Source: JAJTZA01 sp041744075 (GTDB taxonomy: Bacteria; Verrucomicrobiota; Verrucomicrobiia; Chthoniobacterales; Terrimicrobiaceae). From it: a stretch of 11,381 nt of DNA. The DNA is taken from positions 1 to 11,381 of the forward strand of contig JBGTLQ010000141.1 of the NCBI GenBank assembly GCA_041744075.1, in the 5' to 3' direction. This document shows, in pieces, positions 6,527 through 11,381 of this stretch. The translations under genes were made by a program, and so were the position numbers. The notes beneath the pieces were generated by a model. The model was not told the DNA's origin. It was given only the letters and a program-made list of their open reading frames with translations, and made no database searches. How positions within the stretch are numbered: the stretch's first letter is position 1; each line of letters opens with the position of its first letter.

Positions 6527-7189
6527 TTACTCTTTCGACTCAATTTCGTTGTTTGCCAAACCATCGTTTGTCACCAAGTGGGCAATACCCATCACAAGCT
6601 TGGCTGGATGCACCGGTTTGGCCAGAAAATGATCAAAGCCCACATCCATCGCCGCTTGTTTGTCCTTCGGGGTTGCGTAAGCTGAAAGGGCGATTGCAGG
6701 GGTCATATTTCCCCGCTCCCGCAGTCGGCGCATAAACTCAAGACCATTCATCTCCGGCATGCCAATATCGCTGACAATGGCCGTGAATGTTCTTTGATCA
6801 AGCAATTCCAAGGCCCTCTTGGCGGAGGAAACTCGAGAGACCTCCGCGCCGGCGGCCTCTAAAATGATTGTGAGCAGCGTGCTAATATCCTCATTGTCCT
6901 CCACGGTGATAATCCTTGTCCCTGAAAGATCGGCCTGTGAAAGGTGAGGTTTTTTGGGGAGCTGATGATGAAGGCTTTCTTCGCGTTCGAGTTGGTAGCG
7001 GCTTATTGCGCGCTGAAAGAATTCACGGACGTTGATTGTTTTGCCTTCGTATTCGATTTTCTCCACCAAGTCGGCAATCTGTTCGAACTGCAAGATCAGA
7101 TTTTCCACCTCACGCCGAACTTGTTGGAGATCTTTGCTCACCAATTCCACGTCGAGATATTGCTCCGGCAATTGACTATTTTTCTCCAT
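6527..7189 (-). CDS. Response regulator with N-terminal helical domain and REC domain
   Basis: The 220-residue protein has an N-terminal helical region (about 10-75; DLQQVRREVENLILQFEQIADLVEKI looks coiled-coil) and a C-terminal receiver (about 90-205). Receiver features: acidic Glu97/Asp98 in TVEDNED, phosphoacceptor Asp141 in VSDIGMPEMNG, Ser169 in ALSAY, Lys191 in LAKPVHP. There is no DNA-binding domain, so it acts through protein contact or as a phosphorelay component. The receiver closely resembles that at the end of the hybrid kinase at 8746-11301 (DIGMPE, LAKPV). It lies 58 bases downstream of the lipoprotein gene on the same strand and may be cotranscribed. The ATG at 7187-7189 has no clear Shine-Dalgarno. 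Confidence 0.88.
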   Translation of the reverse strand: MEKNSQLPEQYLDVELVSKDLQQVRREVENLILQFEQIADLVEKIEYEGKTINVREFFQRAISRYQLEREESLHHQLPKKPHLSQADLSGTRIITVEDNEDISTLLTIILEAAGAEVSRVSSAKRALELLDQRTFTAIVSDIGMPEMNGLEFMRRLRERGNMTPAIALSAYATPKDKQAAMDVGFDHFLAKPVHPAKLVMGIAHLVTNDGLANNEIESKE

Positions 7190-7213
7190 ACAATACCGAC
7201 TTAAATCGCATTC

Positions 7214-7249
7214 AGACCTTTTTGGCAGAAACTAATGCAATCAAGGTCT
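7214..7249. repeat. Inverted repeat between lipoprotein and response regulator genes
   Basis: AGACCTT (7214-7220) and AAGGTCT (7243-7249) are perfect complements separated by 22 bases, and the right arm overlaps the lipoprotein stop codon. No T-run follows in the minus-strand direction, so it may be a processing or attenuation hairpin, an operator, or chance. Confidence 0.35.
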
Positions 7250-7742
7250 ATTCTCCTCTAACGGCATCTACAGCATTCTCCGCACTGTCCTTCACTGCCT
7301 CAGCGGCGTCCTTAACCCCTTCGCCGGCTCTTTTGGCTCCCTCTTCCACCCGGTCTCCCAACTTCGCGGTTTCCTCTTTGACGGCTTGGGCTCTGGCACG
7401 AGCTTGAGCCTCGGTGTAGCGCACACGCTCCTTGTCACGGTATTCGCGAAGGTTGTCGGCCTTGGCTTTGGCTTCCGAACGTTGCTCTCCGGAAGCACCT
7501 GCCACTTGTCGATCCAACTCCGCGATTTCGCCGTCCAGCTCGGCAAACGCTTCGTCAACGCTGGCGGATTGGGAGTTGTTGGGGGTGCGAATGTAAGTAT
7601 CAATTGCTGACCCCAAACGTGTTGTTTCGACGTTTGCGGTTTCCGCGGTTGGTTTCTCCGAGACCTGCGGAGTTTTATCTTCACAGGCTACGAATAAGAC
7701 GGAGACTGCGACAGCTGAGAAAAGAATGGTTAATGTTTTCAT
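7248..7742 (-). CDS. Small lipoprotein with amphipathic helical C-terminus
   Basis: Taken from the ATG at 7742 (a TTG two codons upstream is less likely), the protein has 164 residues. It begins with a lipoprotein signal, MKTLTILFSAVAVSVLFVAC; the lipobox is FVAC with the lipidated Cys at residue 20 from this start. Residues +2/+3 are Glu/Asp. A coiled-coil middle follows (EAFAELDGEIAELDRQVAG, then a charged Ala/Arg/Glu stretch) and an Ala/Lys/Glu tail of imperfect 11-residue repeats (EGVKDAAEAVKDSAENAVDA) similar to LEA or apolipoprotein-like helices. It is likely anchored in an envelope membrane facing the periplasm, perhaps protecting the envelope under stress. I do not recognise a named family. 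Confidence 0.8.
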   Translation of the reverse strand: MKTLTILFSAVAVSVLFVACEDKTPQVSEKPTAETANVETTRLGSAIDTYIRTPNNSQSASVDEAFAELDGEIAELDRQVAGASGEQRSEAKAKADNLREYRDKERVRYTEAQARARAQAVKEETAKLGDRVEEGAKRAGEGVKDAAEAVKDSAENAVDAVRGE

Positions 7743-7923
7743 ACACAATGGTATCGACGTTCCGTGCGGGATTGGATGGGTGGAAAATTGTGGCTTTCGT
7801 TAGGGTCCTTCGTGATCATGCAGGGACTTCGCATCCCGAGGCCGTAGCAGGTGCATCATTGGCAAAAAAAGAAATACGAAGAAGAAGGACACGTCCTGCG
7901 GATGCGACATACGATTCCCTGTC

Positions 7924-8205
7924 ATGCAGCCACAAAAAATTATCCTCATTCCTCCAACCCACGAGCAATCAACTCCGAGTTTTCATGTGGAGGGGAGCCA
8001 GGCCAATGCGTTTCTCGCCTTTCTGGAAAGCAAAGGCATCACTGCTTGGCAACCACCGGAAATCATGGGCAAACGCGGCCCGGATCATCAGCAGATTGTT
8101 GAGATCGAAATCGAGGCTGGAACCTCTCCCGATCTCCTTGATGACCTAATTGGAGCGTTTTTGGACAATGAGAACACGGGATCCTTGGCCAAAAAGAGTT
8201 CTTAA
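7924..8205 (+). CDS. Hypothetical small protein
   Basis: A 93-residue soluble protein that I cannot assign to a family. It starts with a short beta-like segment (KIILIPP), then ANAFLAFLESKGITAWQPPEIMG, which looks like a helix-turn-strand, then an acidic helix DLLDDLIGAFLDN. It has balanced composition and no low-complexity regions, which argues for a real gene. A longer frame overlapping it on the same strand (7604-8149) gives an Arg/Ser-rich translation unlike a protein. Its TAA stop (8203-8205) overlaps the stop of the convergent gene. The 181-base region before it (7743-7923) contains a small inverted repeat (AGGAC/GTCCT, 7886-7897) and no obvious gene. Confidence 0.62.
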   Translation: MQPQKIILIPPTHEQSTPSFHVEGSQANAFLAFLESKGITAWQPPEIMGKRGPDHQQIVEIEIEAGTSPDLLDDLIGAFLDNENTGSLAKKSS

Positions 8206-8570
8206 TCCTCAAGCTTTTCTTCGCTGGCGGAAAGGCGTTGATCGCGATCCGCTTCTTCAACGCCTTCGTTCACGAGTTGTTCCGCCGCACTCTGCCCGTC
8301 CTCAAGGTCCGTTTGAACCCCCCGATGGGCTTTGGAGGCTTCAGCCTGACTCCACAGCCCCACTGGAGTAGTCCTCTCATCCGCTTCAGGAGAAGGCGGA
8401 GGTCCGGGGTTTTGGAGTTCTTCAAGGGCTGCGACTCGATCCTGTTCACCGACATGACGCCGTCCATCAATCCGGGCAATTTCCTCCGCACGTTTTTCGA
8501 CCAACTCATCGGTGAGTCCGCCGATCCCATTGCCATGAATTTGAATTCTGCCAGCCTGATTGTTGTTCAT
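8202..8570 (-). CDS. Hydrophilic hypothetical protein, possibly DUF2934-like
   Basis: A 122-residue, very hydrophilic protein with no signal peptide or membrane segment. The first half holds LTDELVEKRAEEIARIDGR followed by EQDRVAALEEL, a pattern like the small DUF2934 helix pair (a guess by eye). A proline-rich break (NPGPPPSPEADE) follows and then an acidic, Glu/Asp/Gln-rich, probably disordered tail. It starts at ATG 8568-8570 and ends at TAA 8202-8204, sharing the TTAA at 8202-8205 with the convergent gene's stop. Function unknown; the neighbouring genes suggest a stress role, without proof. Confidence 0.6.
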   Translation of the reverse strand: MNNNQAGRIQIHGNGIGGLTDELVEKRAEEIARIDGRRHVGEQDRVAALEELQNPGPPPSPEADERTTPVGLWSQAEASKAHRGVQTDLEDGQSAAEQLVNEGVEEADRDQRLSASEEKLED

Positions 8571-8591
8571 ACCGTATTATCGCATCCCAGC

Positions 8592-8607
8592 AAGGGCTTG
8601 CGCCCTT
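8592..8607. other. Small hairpin in the 8571-8745 divergent gap
   Basis: AAGGGC (8592-8597) and GCCCTT (8602-8607) form a six-pair stem with a TTGC loop; two more T residues follow on the plus strand. It lies about 20 bases upstream of the minus-strand gene's ATG. It may be a weak terminator shielding the downstream kinase or a leader structure. The rest of this 175-base gap is AT-rich around 8638-8680 and probably holds the kinase promoter, but I cannot place it. Confidence 0.3.
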
Positions 8608-8745
8608 TTGTTGGCATCTGAAACGTCCACCTAGGCAATTATTTTTGGATGGAATGTAGAATAATATGAAAGAATAACGTTTAAAGGCACTCATTTCGCT
8701 GTTTCCGCCGATACAAGAATCAGCAGCGACAAATCGCAGCCTGCC

Positions 8746-11301
8746 ATGTCAGACCTACACAACCTTTTTCCCGGCTCAAGTGAGATGTCCCGATTGATTC
8801 GAGAAAAGGATTGGGCTCAATCTCCTTTGGGAGAATCTCATACATGGCCGGATTCCCTGCTCCATGCGGTGAATATTCTCCTCGGATCCCGATATCCCAT
8901 GGAAATCTGGTGGGGGCCTGAATATCTCCGGTTTTACAATGACGCCTATCGACCCCTTTTGGGCCCGGAGCGTCATCCCCACTTCTTGGGCCGCCCAGGG
9001 AAGGAATGTTGGGCAGAAATTTGGGATCAAATTGGACCCATGCTGGATGAGGTGATGCGGACCGGAAATCCCACGTATTCCGAGGATTCGCTGCTCTTGT
9101 TGACGCGAAAAGGCTTTGAGGAAGAGACGTATGTCACATGGTCGTATGGTCCCATTCGCTCGCGGGATGGCAAAGTCGAGGGCATCTTTTGTGCGTGCGA
9201 TGAAACCACCAAAAAAGTGCTGAGTCGCCGTCGCCTGGCGACCCTTAGCAAATTGGGTCTCAACGCAAAAGCGTCACCCCAAGCTCTGGATGAGCCCCTA
9301 CAAGTTCTCGCTCAAAACCCGCGGGATATCCCCTTTGCTTTGGTTTATCAATTTGAGCCGGATGGACGGACAGCGACCTTGATTGCACAAACCAGCTCAA
9401 GCGATACCCTGCTTGCTCCATCCATTATATCTCTCGACGAGGGTAGTATCCCGTGGCCGCTTGGTGAAGCAAGGCGAACCCAGGAAGCCGTGGTCGTGAG
9501 CAGGGAATCCTCCTCCCTGTTGTCCCCCCAGGCCATGGTTTTTCCAATTCGCATCGAAGAATCAGGCCCCACGGCTGCGGTGGTTCTCGGAGTCAGCTCC
9601 CGCCTTGAACTTGACAGGGAATACCGGGATTTTCTCTGGCTGGTGGCCCGTCATATTGAAGCGACCCTCGAAGCGGAATCCACTCGTCAGCGAATTGAGA
9701 TGGAAAGATCGCGGCTAAAGACCGCCTTCATGCAATCGCCGGCGTTTATGTGTATCGTGCTTGGGCCAAATCATATTTTTGATTTTGTGAATGACCAATA
9801 TTGCCGATTAATAGGCAGACGGGATATCTTGGGAAAACCCGTAGCAGAAGCCCTTCCTGAGGTCGTCTCTCAGGGCTTCCTTGGTATTCTCAACTCAGTT
9901 TATGAAAAGGGGGAAACTTATATTGGGAAAAAAACTTCGCTGATGTTGCAAAAAGTCCCAGGCGACCCATTGGAGGAAGTCATTTTGGACTTTGTTTACC
10001 AACCGATTAAGGACCAGGACGGATCATGTTCCGGGATTTTGGTACACGGGATTGATATCACGGAGGAAATGCACGGCCAGCAAGAAAGGGAGAATCTTTT
10101 TCTAAGCGAAAAGGCCGCACGGGCAGAAGCAGAACGCACAAGTCGGATGAAAGATGAATTCTTGGCGACTCTCAGTCATGAACTGCGAACGCCACTAAAT
10201 GCGATTCTGGGTTGGTCCACCATTCTGCAAAAACACCCAACCCAAGGCAAGGACCTCCGCACGGGCTTGGAAACCATCGAACGGAATGCCCGTGCGCAAA
10301 CCCAAATCATTGAGGACTTGCTGGACATGAGCCGGATTATATCCGGCAAAGTCAGGCTGAACGTGCAGCATTTCGACTTGCAAGAAGTCCTGTCTCAATC
10401 CATCGAGACGATGCAAACAGCCGCGGATGCCAAGGGCATTCCTATCCACCGGACGTTCGAGCCTTTCATTGAACCGGTTCTTGGTGATCCCAATCGTTTG
10501 CGGCAGGTGTTTTGCAACCTCTTGAACAATGCCATCAAATTCACGGAAAAAGACGGCCAACTTCACGTCAGTCTGAAGCAGAATGGTCGCCATGTGGAAG
10601 TCGGAGTTGCGGATACGGGTCAGGGAATACCACCCGACTTTTTGCCACATGTTTTTGATCGCTTCCAGCAGGCCGACGCCACCAACACCCGTCGTTATGG
10701 AGGACTCGGTCTCGGCTTGGCCATCGTGAAGCAGCTCATCGAGTTGCATGGTGGGTCAGTGCGAGCCCAAAGCGATGGGGAAGGTCAGGGCGCGACATTC
10801 ACCGTGTGCCTGCCTCTTGGAGGCGTTTTGCCGCAGCCCGAGGGTCAGCCACATCGGCAAGATGTGCCACAGGAAGAAAAACGGCCAGCACCCCCGACCA
10901 ACTGCCTTGTCGGCCTCCGCGTATTGGTCATCGACGACGAGGCTGATGCTCGCACATTGGCCCGTCATGTGCTGGAGCAATCGGGCGCATCCGTCATCAC
11001 CTCCTCATCAGCCAAAGAGGCCCTTGCATTTTTGCAAAGTTCTAATTTCGATGTTCTGGTGTGTGATATCGGCATGCCGGAACAGGATGGATACAGTTTC
11101 ATTCGGAACGTGCGGGCTTTATCAACTCCCAAACGTACGATACCGGCGGTAGCTCTCACCGCTTATGCCCGTTCAGAGGACTCGACCAAAGCTTTGAGTG
11201 CTGGGTTCCAAAAACATTTGGCAAAGCCTGTGGATCCAGGCGGGCTCGTCACGATGGTGGCCAGTCTCGTGAGGGATTCTCACAACATAAAGCTGTCCTA
11301 A
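8746..11301 (+). CDS. Hybrid sensor histidine kinase PAS-GAF-PAS-HisKA-HATPase-REC
   Basis: The 851-residue protein has no membrane segment, so it senses in the cytoplasm. In order: an N-terminal PAS-like domain (about 10-158; WAQSPLGESHTWPDSLL, RFYNDAYRPLLG, GIFCACDETT); a GAF-like domain (about 162-312); a second PAS (about 322-442, ending GIDITEEM); a short coiled linker; H-box FLATLSHELRTPLNAILGW with His478; N-box LRQVFCNLLNNAIKFTE; G1 ADTGQGIP; G2 GGLGLGLAIVKQL; a Pro/Gln-rich linker; and a receiver with Asp730/Asp731, phosphoacceptor Asp774 in VCDIGMPEQDG, the ALTAY threonine and Lys827 in LAKPVDP. All catalytic residues are present. The signal is not identifiable; GAF and PAS domains may bind haem, flavin or small molecules. 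No DNA-binding output. The start ATG lacks a Shine-Dalgarno. Confidence 0.94.
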   Translation: MSDLHNLFPGSSEMSRLIREKDWAQSPLGESHTWPDSLLHAVNILLGSRYPMEIWWGPEYLRFYNDAYRPLLGPERHPHFLGRPGKECWAEIWDQIGPMLDEVMRTGNPTYSEDSLLLLTRKGFEEETYVTWSYGPIRSRDGKVEGIFCACDETTKKVLSRRRLATLSKLGLNAKASPQALDEPLQVLAQNPRDIPFALVYQFEPDGRTATLIAQTSSSDTLLAPSIISLDEGSIPWPLGEARRTQEAVVVSRESSSLLSPQAMVFPIRIEESGPTAAVVLGVSSRLELDREYRDFLWLVARHIEATLEAESTRQRIEMERSRLKTAFMQSPAFMCIVLGPNHIFDFVNDQYCRLIGRRDILGKPVAEALPEVVSQGFLGILNSVYEKGETYIGKKTSLMLQKVPGDPLEEVILDFVYQPIKDQDGSCSGILVHGIDITEEMHGQQERENLFLSEKAARAEAERTSRMKDEFLATLSHELRTPLNAILGWSTILQKHPTQGKDLRTGLETIERNARAQTQIIEDLLDMSRIISGKVRLNVQHFDLQEVLSQSIETMQTAADAKGIPIHRTFEPFIEPVLGDPNRLRQVFCNLLNNAIKFTEKDGQLHVSLKQNGRHVEVGVADTGQGIPPDFLPHVFDRFQQADATNTRRYGGLGLGLAIVKQLIELHGGSVRAQSDGEGQGATFTVCLPLGGVLPQPEGQPHRQDVPQEEKRPAPPTNCLVGLRVLVIDDEADARTLARHVLEQSGASVITSSSAKEALAFLQSSNFDVLVCDIGMPEQDGYSFIRNVRALSTPKRTIPAVALTAYARSEDSTKALSAGFQKHLAKPVDPGGLVTMVASLVRDSHNIKLS

Positions 11302-11306
11302 GGAGG
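11302..11306 (+). promoter_or_regulatory. Shine-Dalgarno-like GGAGG directly after the hybrid kinase stop
   Basis: The stop codon runs into GGAGG (TAAGGAGG at 11299-11306), an ideal match to the 16S rRNA 3' end. No ATG, GTG or TTG follows at a usable distance; the next ATG is at 11363. It may be chance or a remnant of a lost downstream start. The remaining bases to 11381 contain no gene I can support. Confidence 0.3.
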
Positions 11307-11369
11307 CACAACCAAACCCGAGGGGGGCTGCGATTATCAGTCTGATTCTTCTAATATTACCAATGCGGT

Positions 11370-11381
11370 TTGTTGCAACAA
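11370..11381. repeat. Perfect 12-bp palindrome at window end
   Basis: TTGTTGCAACAA is self-complementary and stops at the window edge, so it may extend further. Such a perfect palindrome is compatible with a dimeric regulator site or the tip of a hairpin. Confidence 0.4.

Noticed and set aside
7604..8149. 181-codon open frame on the plus strand
   Set aside because: It overlaps the lipoprotein gene start antisense and the 93-residue gene in another frame, and its translation is Arg/Ser-rich without recognisable features.
10195..10749. 184-codon open frame on the minus strand
   Set aside because: It is the antisense of the HisKA/HATPase part of the hybrid kinase, whose catalytic motifs are all in the plus frame.
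1..11381. CRISPR array, toxin-antitoxin pair, phage or transposase genes
   Set aside because: I looked for regularly spaced direct repeats and for recognisable mobile or defence proteins on both strands and saw none.

Overview
The window looks like a chromosomal segment from a Gram-negative bacterium of moderate GC content. I lean towards the Verrucomicrobiota or a neighbouring phylum, but this is inference. It rests on the many start codons without a Shine-Dalgarno sequence, the abundance of hybrid histidine kinases, a lipobox lipoprotein and periplasmic BON protein, and the overall codon style. No rRNA, tRNA, transposase, integrase or CRISPR array is visible.

Layout. Positions 1-1226 hold the 3' part of a hybrid histidine kinase cut by the window edge. 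A 258-base gap follows, containing a decayed C-terminal OmpA-like fragment on the minus strand and a 10-bp tandem repeat. Positions 1485-3861 are a compact sugar operon on the plus strand: D-lyxose isomerase-like enzyme, PfkB-family sugar kinase (4-bp overlap) and DeoR-family regulator. It ends in an elaborate nested inverted repeat (3861-4017) that also faces the end of a minus-strand sensor kinase (4044-5354).

Divergent from that kinase are a secreted BON-domain protein (5510-5872) and a glycine-zipper stress protein (5917-6426), closed by a strong stem-loop terminator (6452-6488). A minus-strand pair follows: a small lipoprotein (7248-7742) upstream of a coiled-coil response regulator (6527-7189). 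Next come a small unknown protein (7924-8205) and a convergent hydrophilic protein (8202-8570) whose stop codons overlap. The window ends with an 851-residue PAS-GAF-PAS hybrid kinase (8746-11301).

How the genes fit together. The sugar operon probably isomerises an aldose (D-lyxose or D-mannose) to a ketose (D-xylulose or D-fructose) and phosphorylates it, with a DeoR repressor sensing a sugar phosphate. The rest has the look of a signalling and envelope-stress neighbourhood: three kinases, one separate receiver protein, and several small secreted or membrane-linked proteins. I found nothing that clearly constitutes a wholly new system. The most unusual structure is the nested palindrome at 3861-4017, and the most testable biology is the isomerase plus PfkB kinase operon.
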